Shown: positions 46,974 through 59,735, counted from the stretch's first letter. The stretch is 64,000 nt of DNA from Phanerochaete sordida (GCA_019973155.2 BPQB01000050.1:1-64000), one strand, 5' to 3'. The notes: a model not told the origin generated them from the letters alone. Numbers and translations: made by a program.

Positions 46974-49839
46974 CTACAGGCAGATGATGCGTGTGCCTAG
47001 CTCTGCGACGCTGTACGCGAAGGCGGGGCCCGGGCACGACACGAACATGAGCGTCGTCGGGATGCGCAGCCGGTGCGCGAGCGCGGCGACGTGCGCCGGC
47101 GTGAACGGCGCGCGGACCAGGATCTGGAGACGCGTGCGCGGCGCGCGCGACGGGCAGGGTCAGCGCTGATCGCGCACGCTCGCACGCACATGCCACTCAC
47201 CAGGTCGACCGTGATCTCTGGGAACGCCTCGTCGAGAACTGCGCGGGTGTGCGTGCGCGGTAAGTTTGCGGGACGCTCTCGTCATGCCGCGCGGAGACTC
47301 ACTCTTCCAGTTCGCCTCCATCTCCGAGGGCGCGCCGGCCTCGTCGTCGCAGAAGTGCACCAGCTTGAGGCACGAGGTCTCCTCGTTCTGGCTCACGTAC
47401 AGCAGCTTGTGGAACAGCACGTTGATCTGGGGTCCCCGATAAGATTGGCGCCGCGCAGTTGTCAGGAAAGGGTCCTCGTCCGCAGAAGCGAGAAGCGAAG
47501 ACCCGACGCACCTCGTCCGTCTTCACCAGCACGCACACGGGCTGCCGCCGAAGATGACGCACTGCCGCCGCCATCTTCTCGCCGCAGGCGCGAGTCCAGG
47601 CGTGCCGGCTCAGCACCGCGTACTGATCGTACGCCCACAGAAGACCGTGCAGCACGCGGACCTTTTTCATCGTGAGTTGGAATATCCCCGCGAGCGCGAG
47701 GAAGTACGCCGCGGCGTATCTGGGGGAGTCGGTAAGCGTAGGTTTGCGCGGAGAAGCACGAGAAGGTCGTCCCGACACGTACCCAACGGTGGTAGGGTCG
47801 ATTGCGATGTTCCCGCCGATAACCGTGACAGCGACGGCGAGCGTCAACAGGACGAGGGCAAGGGGCGTGCGGGGGCTCCTGCTGAGACGGCCGCGATGAA
47901 ACTTGAGAAGGAGGACCGAAAGGGGAAAGAGGGTCATGACTGTCAGCCAGACCAGCGAGAACCTAAATGTCTGAATTGAGCTTCTCACACGCCCCCAGCG
48001 TAAAGCCACCGACGTACATTTTGGACATAATGCCCAGATTCGCACCCGAAGAGGCGTACAAGACATAGCTGAACGCGACGAAGGCCACGACCGAAAAGAA
48101 GGGGGCGCCCGTGGCGGGCATCCGGCGCGTGAACAGTTGTGGCAGGAAGCGGTCCTGGGCCAGGCGCTCAAATAGTTCACATGCGCTGAGGATTCCTAGG
48201 GTGCCGTCCATGATTATGAGTTCGCTCAGAATGGTTAGATGACGGTGACGCACCTGTGAGCACACCACCGCACAGGACTATCACCGCGTCTACGACGACC
48301 CAGATACGCAGCCATTTCCCGGCGACCTGCGAAACAATTATGAGAAAGGGTTAGGCCATCCCGTGGAATGCGGGGCGTACCGTCTGTGCTAGGGTGCTAA
48401 GTATGTTGCCCTGCCCGACAACGGTGCCCAGCGGCACATGCGCCAGAATGAGAAGCATGGCAACAGAGTTCAGAATGATCGCGGGGTAATGCAAGTTCCG
48501 GAGCACCTGCGGAAATTTACCAGGCTTGATGCTTGCAACGTAAGAGGGGACACCTGAAACGCAGCGTCGGTCAGCTATCTGCGGCGAGCATAGCGACGGA
48601 CAGCGACGCTCACATTCGAAGCCCGTCAACCCAAGAACCCCTATACAGACGCCGTTGAAGATCTGGCGCGCGACGACGGCCGCAGTCAGACCCTTGGTAC
48701 CTTCCTCCCAGTTGTCGCGGATTTGTGCATTGCCACGTCGCTGCCAGGCGACCGCCGATGCAACAAATAGAGTTATCATTGTGACGACCTGACGGAATAA
48801 GCTGTGTAAGCGCGTGTGACAGAAAGGGCTCGCGTTCAGAAGGACGCACATGGAGCATCATAATAGCAAATGCCATTTTGGCACTGTCGCGCACTCCGCT
48901 GAGAAAAAAGAGGGAGAAGAGCAAGATGATCAAAATGGAACCGACCACCGTGGAGAACGGCAGCACGACTTCGCCGTCAAGGTATGACATGGCGGTTGCT
49001 GCCGAAACAACGGCCGTGGCAGAGAAGTCGAGGAGTAGAAGGGCAGCCCCAATAAGGGCAAGCGTCTTTGACGAGACATTGAGACTAGGAGGCCAGCATG
49101 TGAGAAAGGGTCGCTAATTTGTAGATGCAGAAAATGACTGACAGATACGTATATGGAGCTCCGCTAATAGGCAGGGCAGATGCAAGCTCTTCCATGATTG
49201 GACGCCATAGGAACATGACGCAGCTTGCGGCCAACAGAGCGATGGGCGAACTGTGGTCCGTGTCAGTATATGCTTGCATGCAGGCATATTTAGGACGTAC
49301 TAGACTCCAGAGACTAACGCAACGGCCGGCAGGGCGTAGAAGACGCTGCCGAGCACCGCATTGCCGGCGATGGCACTCGCCGTGAATTGGCCCAGGGACG
49401 CAGCCCGCCGCGTCCGCTGCACGTCTTCCTCACCGCGAGAGATTTCGTCACGCTCCAAATCCAGTCGTGATAGGGTGCCCCAGCCGGAAAACTCAAACGT
49501 ATTCGGCAAGTTGAGGAAACGCGACGGCACGGCTGTGCACTTCATGCCACCCCCTGTCCGCGGACGTTGACGCTGCCTTCGGAGCACAATGTCATACTGT
49601 GCAGATTCGAAGGACGGCGGATGAGGGTCCGAAAAGGAAGTTCCTTCTGCTGCGCGTAGCTTGAGTTAGCCGTTGACGCGAGATCCGAATGACCACTCAC
49701 GCTCTGCCGTGCCTCTCGCTGACGGTGGCGGTTCGATGGCGATCCACGTCGACTCCAACGAATGCATGGGGTATGACTCGATGTCTGACTCGTCCATGGG
49801 TGGTGGGGGTAGTGATGATGCAGATTTAGAGGATGACAT
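46974..49839 (-). CDS. APC-family amino-acid permease with long cytosolic C-terminal domain
   Basis: A multi-exon gene. The start ATG at 49839 begins MSSSKSASSLPPPPMDESDI; exons run 49839-49701, 49649-49301, 49250-49143, 49084-48850, from 48788, and so on to a stop at 46974-46976. The soluble N-terminus leads to SLGQFTASAIAGNAVLGSVF, the first helix with the glycine-rich APC signature. ISGAPYTYL, FNGVCIGVLGLTGFEC, ILSACELFERLAQDRFLP and further membrane segments give about 12 helices. After the last helix (YAAAYFLALAGIFQLTM) a soluble part of about 150 residues follows. It has VCVLVKTDEINVLFHKLLYV, CLKLVHFCDD and TTLMFVSCPGPAFAYSVAEL, with alternating strands and helices like a universal-stress-type fold. 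It likely transports amino acids across a membrane; the substrate is unknown. Confidence 0.85.
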
Positions 49840-51405
49840 GGTGCGCTGTCTGTTTTTAACGGGCGACCGAAGACAAAGGCCGCGTTCGCTCTGAAAGCCC
49901 TTTGCACTGCCCCGGCATGGGCTTTGACGGCGAATCTGCGGGTGGCTACGTGGCCTTTCAACAAAGAGTGCACAAAGGAAGACTTCCACCGCGCACCTTC
50001 CTGCGCCCACTTTCCGCGTTCGAACAGGGGGCCACTCGAAGTAGCGTTGAACGGAGGAAGGGCCGTTGCTGGAAAGAGAACGTTGATGGCAAGTACGTTA
50101 TGATCGCGTTTGGCTCCCACGGATAGATCTAGGCGCTCGATCTCGAAGGGGGTGATGCGCTCGTCGTCCTTGCGATTTGCTTACGTAACGAAAGCCCGCT
50201 CGACCAGTCATCAGAGTCTTCGCACAGGCTAGCACATCTTCTAAGCGTACCGAGTGCTGAGATGTATAAGGCCTCTACGGCTGCCAGAGTGTCCGCTGTC
50301 CCAGGAGCTTGCACCCACCGACCGGGAAGATGCAAGGCTTGGAGAGCGCGTAACGCATGGCTTGGGAGGAGGATGTGGGGGAAAAGAAGAGTCGTTCACG
50401 ACATTCCAGAGGTGCGGCTCCTTATATATGGCGCACCGCCGTTGACACCCGCCCCAAAATTCGGTGGCGTCGGCTTCGTGTCGGTGGGGGGCGGGAGCAC
50501 TGATGTCATGCAAGCCCGACTTCCGTCCGAGATAGGAAATCACGCCCCGCTTTTGACCATATATGAGCGCGGAGGTCGTGTCTCCCGATCTTACGGGTGG
50601 AGTCGGGCCATCGAAGCAGTTGATGGACGCGAAGCTGTCATGGAAAGAAGGCTTCTTTGAGGGCTCCCTGCCTTTTACAGATAGACAGGCGGCATGCAGC
50701 ACGGCTGGTGTCGACAATTGTCCGCTCTGCGCGGCTCAGGTGACTTTCAACAGAGTGTAGCCACTGTAGTGAAATAGCTGTGAAGGACGATGGCAACCCC
50801 ATCGCATCGTCTACGAGCGGCTATGCAGTGTCCGGAGTCCGTAGCGACCTGCGGGGTCCTGTTTCTGACTACCACGCTTTGCATCCGAGTCCGGCGTTGC
50901 CATTTCCAACCTCGTTCTTGGCTGGACACGTCTCTGCGTACGTCTGCATACAACGTCGACTAGCATACATCAAACGCATAATAATCTGCATAGGCGCAAG
51001 CAAGAGAGCTCCTACTGGAGGCGCGCTGCGCTCAACGCAGGATGTAAACTTCATTGTTCGCGAACTGGTCGTCAAGCTGCTCTGCTGAAATATCTCCGCA
51101 TTGTACTCCCCTATTCTCTCCCTGTAGACGTAGGGATTAGGTGTGCGACAGTTGACAGGTCAGTCAGGCTGAAACACTTGTGAGCAACCTCATGAACGTG
51201 ATACCTTCAACGCCACCGCCCGCAGCTTCAGATAAAGCCACCGAGGGCTCAGCGCGTCCGTTTCTTAGCATTGCTTCACCTTTCTTCTCAGTTCGAACGC
51301 TTCAAAAGCCACTGGAAGCCTTCAAATGACGTAAAGGTATACCAAGCCCCTAACATCATACGTAGGACATGCACAAAGACTCTTTTTCAGATTGCTGCGG
51401 ACGAT
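49840..51405. other. Intergenic region between permease and SNF2 gene 1
   Basis: It holds divergent promoters. A strong TATA-like element facing the minus strand (CCATATATAAGG, about 50420-50431) lies far from the permease start. A possible small minus-strand gene from ATG 50352 (MRYALSKPCIFP) with an intron can be imagined but not supported. Confidence 0.45.
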
Positions 51406-54322
51406 ATGCCGCTTGCCACTCGGCTCGAAGGCGCAGCGTCGGCTGCAGAATCTCTACACTCTTGTGATATCTCAGCCACCGGAGAGTGCGGTGGCTATCG
51501 TATGCCGCAAAGCATCGATGAAGACTACGCCGACGGTCCGGCCTCTATTGATGGTTCTGACTCAGATGGCGAGCATGCGATGGACGTGGACGAGATCCCT
51601 GCAAAGGATGATGGCGACATAGAGGAGCTCACATATAAGCTGTCTCGCCTTTCTCTTTCCGACGGGCCTTCCCGTACAACCCTCAGCTCGCAAGAGCAGG
51701 GTCACCCATACATGCTCTACGTGCTTGCAGCGGTCGCAGCGCTCTCTACCCTGTGGCTGTGGCTCGTCTTCTGGCTCTTCCCCTCCCAAACCTCTGAATC
51801 TGTCGGGCAGGACCCGCCGCCAGAACCATCGCCGCGTCCAACTCGTCGGCAGCCAAGCTCGTGCGGGCCGCCGGTCCCCGCATCATCTTCGCGGACCACT
51901 CGAGTCGCAACTCACCATGTCCCGCCGTCTCCTACAACCCCGGACCCTCCGTCTCCGCGGACCCCTACGAGGCGCAGAGGCTCACGCTACTCGGACCCTG
52001 TTCCGGTGACGCTGCCCGCCCCCGCCCTCAGCACGGATACGCGACCTGTAGCAGGCCTGCATGCCACCCAGGGAGGGCCTGATCCACAAGAGCAACGGCT
52101 GGTACAGTTTCTTGGCGAAATTAAGTCGTGGCAAGCCGTGGACTTGGAGCGCATTATGCAGACCGAGGAAGATGCGCTTCAGCCGGCAGAGCCTGGGGCT
52201 CCTGCTGGTCCCATCGGGACGCTCCTCGCATGGGAGACTGGGTATGTGGACCGTCTGCGTCGGACAATCCCGCTAGTCGCTGATACAGGGCGCAGCATGG
52301 GGAAGACAGTCGTGACAATTCAGCTGGTCTGTTTGACCTACAAGGAAGGTCCAACGCTGTGGGTGTCATCGCGACTGTATGTTCGTCGTCGATTCGGCTG
52401 ACATGGACTTCACAGGATCTTGTGCCCAAACATCGAGATCGCCCTCCAGTGGCGCAGCGAGATAGAGAAGTTCTCGCGAGGGCTGTCAGTGCTCGTGTAC
52501 CACAGCGTCGACACGAACTCCACGGAATACAAGAAAGGTACGAGCCCTTTTCTCGAGTCCTCGAAGGTCTCAAGAGCTGACGAGAGCCACGCAGACTGTG
52601 CCGAGATCCAGAAATACGACATCGTCGTAAGTCGCGCCCACCTCCGCCTCGCCTCCACCCACTCACCCCACTCCAGCTCGCGACCTACCACCAGGCCCGG
52701 AGCCAGCACGACTACCTGACGCGTGCGCAGCGCGGCGAGCTGCCGCTCGCACAGACGAAGGAGTACCCGTTCTTCCGCTGCCGCTGGCACCGCATCGTCG
52801 GGGACGAGGCGCACCAGCTGCGCAACCCCGCGGGCGCGGCCGCCGCCGCGTGCTGTGCGCTGCCCAGGCGCGTCGCGCTCGCGCTCACGGCGACGCCGCT
52901 GCAGAACCACCCGTGCGACCTGCAGCCGCTGCTCCGCTTCCTGGGGCGCGAGTGCCCGGGCCTTGGGCGCGTGAGGGACTTTCGTGCGCTGGGTGCGGCG
53001 CGCTTCGCTGTGCCGGGCGGTGAGGCCAGGAGCTTCGAGGTGCGCTTTGGATTACCTGCGTGCTGCACCACAGGGTCGAGTGCTGATGTCGCGTCGCAGG
53101 AGATCTTCCGGGAATGTGTGATCCACAGGCGCAAGGTCTCCCGCGACGGTGTCCCGTGCATAGGCCTTCCACGACGCCACGACCACTCGCCGATGCGTGT
53201 CGTCCTGGATGCTGCCCTTGCGGCGCTCTACCACTACATCCTGACGTGGCACGTCCACAAGTGCGTGCTGGACAAGTTCGTGCGCCTCCGGCAAGGTGCG
53301 TTCCCAGGCTGTAGCTGTCGACGAGACCTCTGACCTGCGCGATGTAGTGTGCCTCGACCCGCGGCTCCTGCTCAGACCGCTCTCAGACGACGGCGAGGAG
53401 CTTGCGCGCGAGGCGGAGGGGCAGGACATGCGGCACGTCGTGGAGGAGTGAGTCTGATTTTGCGCATGCATGGACCCGCTTGACCTCGGATGTGCTAGGG
53501 TCTCGCAGTCGTGGAGTTCCGCGAGCATCCATGCGCAGGCCGCAGAGGGTGCGGACAGCCTCGACATCAGGAGGCTGCCACAGCGGGTCAGGCCCCTCCG
53601 TCATCTGTTCAAAGCGGACTATGTGCCTCCTGTCATTCAGACAGCGCTTGAGACGCTCGAAAAGATCCGTCGGCGCTCGCGCGGGCAGGACAAGACTATC
53701 GTTTACGTGCGTTTTCTCGTCGAAGCTTCATCGACGCTTACTTATGCCCCTCGTCGACAGTCCACCTTCCGCGGCCCTCTCGAGACGCTCAGCACGCACC
53801 TGCGCGGCCTGAACGTCGGCCACGTCACTTGTACGCGCATTTCTATCCTCCGTCGCGCGCATACACCCATCCATTTTCGCAGACAACGGCAAGACGACCG
53901 CCACCGAGCGCGCCGCGGCGCTCGAGCGCATCGCGACAGACCCCGCCTGCAAGGTGCTGCTCATGACGATCCAGAGCGGCGGCATGGGCCTCAACGTGAC
54001 GGCGTGCAACCACGTGGTGTTCCTCGAGCCGTGGTGGAACCCCTACCTCGAGGTACGCCCGTTTTGTGTGCTCGCGGGGGGCTGGTGGCTGACGCAGCGC
54101 AGGAGCAGGCCGTCGGGCGCGTGTACCGCATCGGGCAGGAGAAGCCGGTGCATGTCTATCGTGTGCTTGTGGAAGACACGGTGCAGACGGCGGACGTGGT
54201 GCCGGTGCGTACTCGGCCTTATGCCCCGCTCTCCGTTCGATGCTCATGCCTTGGGGCTGCAGATTCAGAGCGAGAAGCGCAAGCACATCGATTCATTGCT
54301 CAAGCTAGTCGAGATATTGTAA
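51406..54322 (+). CDS. SNF2-family DNA translocase/ATPase (tandem copy 1)
   Basis: Twelve exons sum to 774 codons: 51406-52241, 52296-52358, 52416-52537, 52595-52626, 52677-53039, 53100-53295, 53348-53447, 53499-53706, 53761-53830, 53883-54052, 54103-54204 and 54263-54322. After splicing the Walker A reads LAWETGMGKTVV. Motif Ia is LCPNIEIALQWRSEI, the DEAH box is VGDEAHQLRN, and motif III is LTATPLQNHPCDL. The second RecA lobe has LLMTIQSGGMGLN, HVVFLEPWWNP and AVGRVYRIGQEKPV (motifs V and VI). The lobes are of the Rad5/Rad16-like type, but no RING finger is seen between them. The N-terminal 280 residues are acidic, then Pro/Ser-rich. They include the very hydrophobic stretch LYVLAAVAALSTLWLWLVFW at about residues 106-125, odd for a nuclear remodeller. 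The start is the first in-frame ATG after a possible acceptor. Confidence 0.88.
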
Positions 54323-55320
54323 CTTTAAGCTTGCCATCGCCAACCTTGACCTGCAAGTACGCTCCTCTGCTGTAATACAACGTTTAATCTTGCTGGGCAT
54401 CGTCCCGTGCCCGAAAAATGTATCGAGCTGCATCAGATGTACGAGATCCTGAAAATATTTATCTGGAAGCTCGCTGCTGACTCTGTAGTGTGGTAGCGAC
54501 CCGTCACTCCTCGACTGTTTCCGCGTCCATAGGTGTCCGGAGTCTTAGGCGCATTTCCGGTGTCCTTCCGAGTGTCGCCCAGTAGGCGCGCGAGATTCTC
54601 AGTTTTGGTGACTATTTCTGCCTCGCACCAACGGCTTGAATCCGCTCCTCGTGTTCAGCCCGCTAGCAGTCTCGCACACAGTGCACAGACAGTACACATC
54701 TACGGATTCGCGCGCGCGACAGCTAGCCCTCTGGTGTGCACGGGCTGTGACTGTCCATCCTCCCTTCTCCAACGCAGCGAATGGTATGTACCTGTCGTCA
54801 AGACGTTTCGGCACAAATACCTTGTATTCTTACTCTGGAGTTCGCATACAATGAGCTGATCGGTCGTGTAACCATTGCATCAGGTCGTCTAGATGCGCAG
54901 CAGAGTGACGGTGCTCGCAGGACTATCGACGCCACTCGGCGCAGCTCATGATCAAGGCCCCGTCTCAACGTTTCTGTCTCATCTACAACCCTCATCTGAT
55001 CCATACAGATCCATCGTGCTCAGGCTTGATCTGGCCGTCCCTTTCAGACCTGTGTTGGGATAGCTCACGCTCATCTGCTGAGACGCCTAGTCCTGACTGC
55101 GGAGGCAATGCGTGCATCGAGCGTGTGGCCACACTCGGAGAAATTAACTTCCCCTCTTCAGAAAACATGGCTGATGACTCGAACAGCCACCCGACGGACA
55201 CAAACGCAGAAGGTACAAGGGAGTCGATGCGTGCCTTTTGCTTTGTAAAATCCGTCGTCGCTGAAACTATAACAACTCACTCACAACCTACACGGAGGAG
55301 ACACTTTCTACCCCACTCGC
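54323..55320. other. Intergenic region between the SNF2 copies
   Basis: Promoter side of copy 2. A frame from 54948 continues through 55391 but is in a different register from the SNF2 frame and has no motif. No additional gene is called. Confidence 0.5.
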
Positions 55321-58016
55321 ATGTTCACATCGATTTACAATCTACTCGGCTTTCGTACAACAACCACCTCCACCGGTCCCCCCTCTGTTGAAGCGTCGCG
55401 CCCGTCTCCCTCCCCGTCGCCCTCTCCTGTCCGGCAGGCCCGCCGCTCGGGAGAGGGTCTCACTCCAAGGCAGGGAGTAACATCAGGACTGGGGCCAGCT
55501 CCGGAGTCGAGATCGTCCGCGGGGCCAGGACCAGTTTCGGGACCAGGACCCCTTCCAGGAAAACCTCCGCCGCCTCACCCTCCGTCTACCCCGCGGAAGC
55601 CACCAGCAACCACCGGACCCACACGTACGCCCAAAGGTGTGATCCAAGATCCTCCCAAGTCGCCGGGCACATCGTCTCCGAAGCGGTCGTCGCGAAAACG
55701 CAGAGGCCCGCGATATTCCGACCAAGTCCCTGCCCGCTTGCCCACACCCAACTTTAACTCTGGTGCCGAAGATCTCGGGACCGCTCAACCTAGCCCCGCA
55801 AAGCCGCGTATCATAGAGTTCCACGGTGAGCTGACGTTCTGGCAGAACGTGGACTTTCGCCGAATGGCGGAATGCGAGAAGAACGCGCTACTGAGGTCCG
55901 CCGCGGGTGACAAAACCGGGTTCAATGGCACGCTGCTTGCATGGGAAACTGGGTAAGCATTGGTCGTACCTCCTCCAAGTACACTCTGCTGATACGCACA
56001 TAGAATGGGAAAGACTGTCGTAACAATTCGGCTGATACTGTCGACAGCCGACAACGGACCTACGTTGTGAGAATATTCGATGATTCCGTCGTGGTGGAGA
56101 TCTGACCGAACCACCAGGATTTTGTGCCCGAACGTCGAGATCGCTCGGCAATGGCGCAGCGAAATCACAAAATTTGCACCTCAGCTGACAGTTCGGTTCT
56201 ATCACAGCGAAGACTCAAGCTCCGAGGATTACAAGATAGGTGGGCACACCTGCGTATCTTGCTGAGTGTTTCCGTAGACCTGACTTCCATCTGACAGAAT
56301 CTGACGATCTTGCCTGCTACGACGTAGTCGTAAGCCTCACATTTGCTCCACAAGTCCGCTAACCGACAGTCTCTTCAGCTCAGCACCTACAACCAGCTTC
56401 TCAGCCAATACGCATACATGGAAAAGGCGCGCAAGGACGGTTTGGCTTTCACAGACAAGGAGTACCCCTTCTATGTCATACGCTGGTACCGCGTTGTCTC
56501 GGAAGAGGCACACAAGATGTCGAACCCTTGCGGCAAGACCGCCGCAGCCTGCTGGGCGCTGCCGAAACGCCTGGGCCTCCTGCTAACCGCGACACCCCTG
56601 CAGAACTACCCGTGCGACCTCTATGCGCTGCTACGGTTCCTCGGGCGCGACTATGCAATGCTCGCGAAGACCAAGAAATTTCCTGAGATGTACGACCGGC
56701 GGTACCGTGCGAAGGGCGTTGCTCCGGCGGCCGGGTTCCAAGATGTCAAGGTACGGGTGTTTTCTTTAGCGGAAGCTCGAGATGTATCGGCTCATTTTGT
56801 GTCGCAGGAGATCCTCGGAGATTGTATGATACACAGGCGAAAGGCGGCGGTCTCCATCCACCTCCCCAAGCGACACGACCACAAGCCGCGCCTCGTCGCC
56901 TTGGCCCCTCCCGAACGCCGGCTCTACGACTATACAGACCGTGAGCACCACCACAAGGGCCCGCTTCCGAAGTGTACTCGGGTCAGGCAGGGTACGCCGA
57001 TATGCGTGCATTATGCGACTGATACTGATGGCTCTTGGACATTGATAGTATGCGTCGGGCCGAAGATGCTGCTCGTACCTCTCTCGAAGGATGACGAGGA
57101 GCTCGCAAACGACACGAGCGCCGCAGACGTGGTGAAAGCTATGGAGGAGTAAGCTCCTCAGAACCTTGGCACAAACTCGCTGTCTGACCTGCGCCAACAG
57201 GATCTCCCAGGTCGGCACAACGGCTGGTCCTCATACGCAGAGTGCGCCACGCACAGACAAGCTCGTCATTTCCAAGCTTCCTGAGTCGATTCGGCACCTC
57301 GCACATCTCTTTGACGCCACATACGTCCCCTCAGCTCAGCGCGAGGTTCTCGCCGTTCTGCAGGAAATCAAGATCCGCTCGCGCGGGACAGAGAAGACGA
57401 TTGTTTATGTACGTATAAGCAGTCATATCTGCCCTTCTACGGTTGTGCTCATGGACGACAGTCCACCTTCCGCAGCCCGCTCGAGACGCTCAGCGCCCAG
57501 CTGGACATCCTGAACATCGGAAACGAGATCTGTACGCGGACCTCATTCCGCATACCATGCATGCACTGACGGGGACATCGCAGACTACGGCAACATGTCC
57601 TCCGACGAGCGCACCACGGCACTGCAGCGCCTCGACGCGGACGCGCGCTGCACGGTGCTGCTCATGACGATCCAGAGCGGCGGTACGGGCTTGAACATCA
57701 CCTCGTGCAATAACGTCGTCTTCCTCGAGCCGTGGTGGAACCCGTATCTCGAGGTACGCTTTTCCACTGTGTTCATTTGGCACAGGCTGACGTAGCCGTA
57801 GGAGCAGGCGGTCGGACGCGTGTACCGCATCGGGCAGACGAAGCCCGTGAATGTGTACCGAGTGCTCGTCGCGGACACCATACAGACGGAGAAGATGGTT
57901 CCAGTGCGTGCGCTGTGTCGTGATGTCGCTCTCGTGCTGATGGTTTGCTGCTGTAGATTCAGAACAAGAAGCGGGAGAATATCGACAAGCTACTTGGCCA
58001 GCTCGAGGTGTCGTGA
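55321..58016 (+). CDS. SNF2-family ATPase (tandem copy 2, variant Walker B)
   Basis: Twelve exons in the same plan as copy 1 sum to 705 codons: 55321-55952, 56004-56066, 56118-56239, 56298-56329, 56379-56750, 56808-56991, 57049-57148, 57201-57408, 57462-57531, 57584-57753, 57802-57903 and 57957-58016. The Walker A is again LAWETGMGKTVV. The Walker B box reads VVSEEAHKM instead of DEAH, so the Mg-coordinating Asp is replaced by Glu. LLTATPLQNYPCDL, LMTIQSGGTGLN, VVFLEPWWNP and AVGRVYRIGQTKPV are intact. The N-terminus is proline/serine-rich and basic (SSPKRSSRKRRGPRYSD, a likely nuclear signal), and lacks the hydrophobic stretch of copy 1. It arose by tandem duplication with copy 1. Its ATPase activity may be reduced. 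Confidence 0.88.
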
Positions 58017-58107
58017 TTTGGATTGGTTTTCCCTACGATATGTTATCCTATTTCTGTACTGCTACACCTACTAGTACAATCAGATCTCTGTCTCGCACAG
58101 TGGCGCC

Positions 58108-59735
58108 CTATGAGTGACCGAAGACCGCGACGGGCTTGTACGGCTCCTCGAGGTACTTGACCTCCTCCTCGTCGAGCTTGATGTTGACGGCCTCTGCCCC
58201 ATCCCATCAGCACTCGGCCGCGACATTAGAGCAAGAGACCCACCGATGAGCTCCTTCAGGTTCTGCAGGTTCGTCGTGCCGACGATGGGCGCAGTGACGC
58301 CATCCCTCGCGAGGCTCCACGCGAGCGCGATCTGCGCCATCGTCGCGCCCTTCTTCGTCGCAAGTTGCTCGACGCGGCGGATGATCTCGGGCGAGCCCTC
58401 GCCCGTGTACTTGCCGATCAGGCTGCCGTAGGAGCGTCAGCGGGAGATGAGCAGGCGGGGAGGATGAGACGCACGCGTCGACTTCGCCACGAGACGTCGA
58501 TTTGTCTGCAGGTCGCGTCAACGCGCCGCGCGCGAGAGGCGACCAGGGGATCGAGCCAACGCCGAACAGCTGAAAAGAGAAAGTCAGCGATGCCATCTTG
58601 TGCCTGCTGATGAAATAGCTGACCTTGAGGGTCGGGAACATCTCGCGCTCCTCCTCGCGGTAGAGCAGGTTGTGGTGGTTCTGCATCGAGATGAAGGGCG
58701 TGAGCTTGTTGTTGATCGCGTAATCTGGATCGCGGTATCAGTAACGGGGGTTTTAGGGCAATGAGGCGGCCTACTCTGCATGGCGTGGACTGCGGCGCAT
58801 GATCAGCGGATGCAGAAGTTGCTGAGGCCGGGACGTACATTGGTAGGCGTGGCAAGAGCTCATGCCGATGTAGCGCACGTAGCCCGCCTTGACGACATCG
58901 TGCAGCGCCTGCATCGTCTCCTCAATCGGAGTGGTGTAGTCGAATCGGTGGCCTGGCGCAAGCACAAGTAAGACAGCTATAATCTATAAAGCTGATAAAA
59001 GATCATACATTGCAGGACGTCGATGTAGTCCAGCTGCAGACGCTTGAGGCTCGTCTTGACTGAGTCGAAGACGTGCTGTAAAGGAATTCAGCGCTGAACT
59101 TGAACGCGAGCCCGCGCACGCTGGACACACCTTGCGGTTCAGGCCTCTCTGGTTGATGATTCCGAAATCCTGCGGCGTTTTTCCAGAGCGGGCGATGTTG
59201 ATATTCGGGTCCGGAGAGACTGCGCCGTTGAGCTGGATGACAGGGCATGAGCTTGAGAGCGCGATGGGCTACGGGCGACTCGACCTTGGTCATGATGACA
59301 AGCTCTTCACGGGGGAGGTTGAGCTTCCTGATCGCATTACCGAGGATAATCTCGGACTGTCCGTTTGAGTACACCTGCGGACGAGACGTCAGCCGCAGTG
59401 CAGATTGGCCGGGCAACTTCGGATGCTTACGTTGGCAGTATCGAAGGTTTGGATGCCATGGTCGTAGCTGCAAGGATTAGAGTCAGATGTGCGTTCAATG
59501 CGGATGTCATGTCGCTTTTACGCGTATTTGATGTGCTCATAGGCTTCTTCCTCGTCAAGGACCCACGCCTGCCAGCCCTTCAGGCCATAGGACATGCATC
59601 CCAGGATGATCCTGGAGACCTTTAAGCCAGAATTTCCCAGGCGGGCTAACAAACATTTCAGTGTCGAACCACGCGCGAGAAATAGAGCAAGCAGTGAGAG
59701 TCACCGTATTGCATTTTCGTCGTCGCCGTGGACAT
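58108..59735 (-). CDS. Aldo/keto reductase, aryl-alcohol dehydrogenase type (copy 1 of 3)
   Basis: A multi-exon minus-strand gene starting at ATG 59735 ([10 protein letters not shown], donor after TACG) and ending VAVFGHS with a stop at 58108-58110. The order of motifs is [36 protein letters not shown], with catalytic Asp and Tyr; ELVIMTK, with Lys; and [14 protein letters not shown], with the active-site His. [20 protein letters not shown] and [12 protein letters not shown] form the NADPH-binding end. It resembles fungal aryl-alcohol dehydrogenases (AAD) and related NADPH-dependent reductases that act on aromatic aldehydes. Two further copies follow upstream on the same strand. A 15-base micro-exon supplying FHAMQ is needed to keep the frame. 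It is a different subfamily from the AKR7-like triplet at 10-20 kb. Confidence 0.9.

Noticed and set aside
52242..52295. Read-through Walker A (GRSMGKT) in SNF2 copy 1
   Set aside because: A GT-AG intron here gives TGMGKT, identical to the spliced copy 2, so the read-through form is not the real motif.
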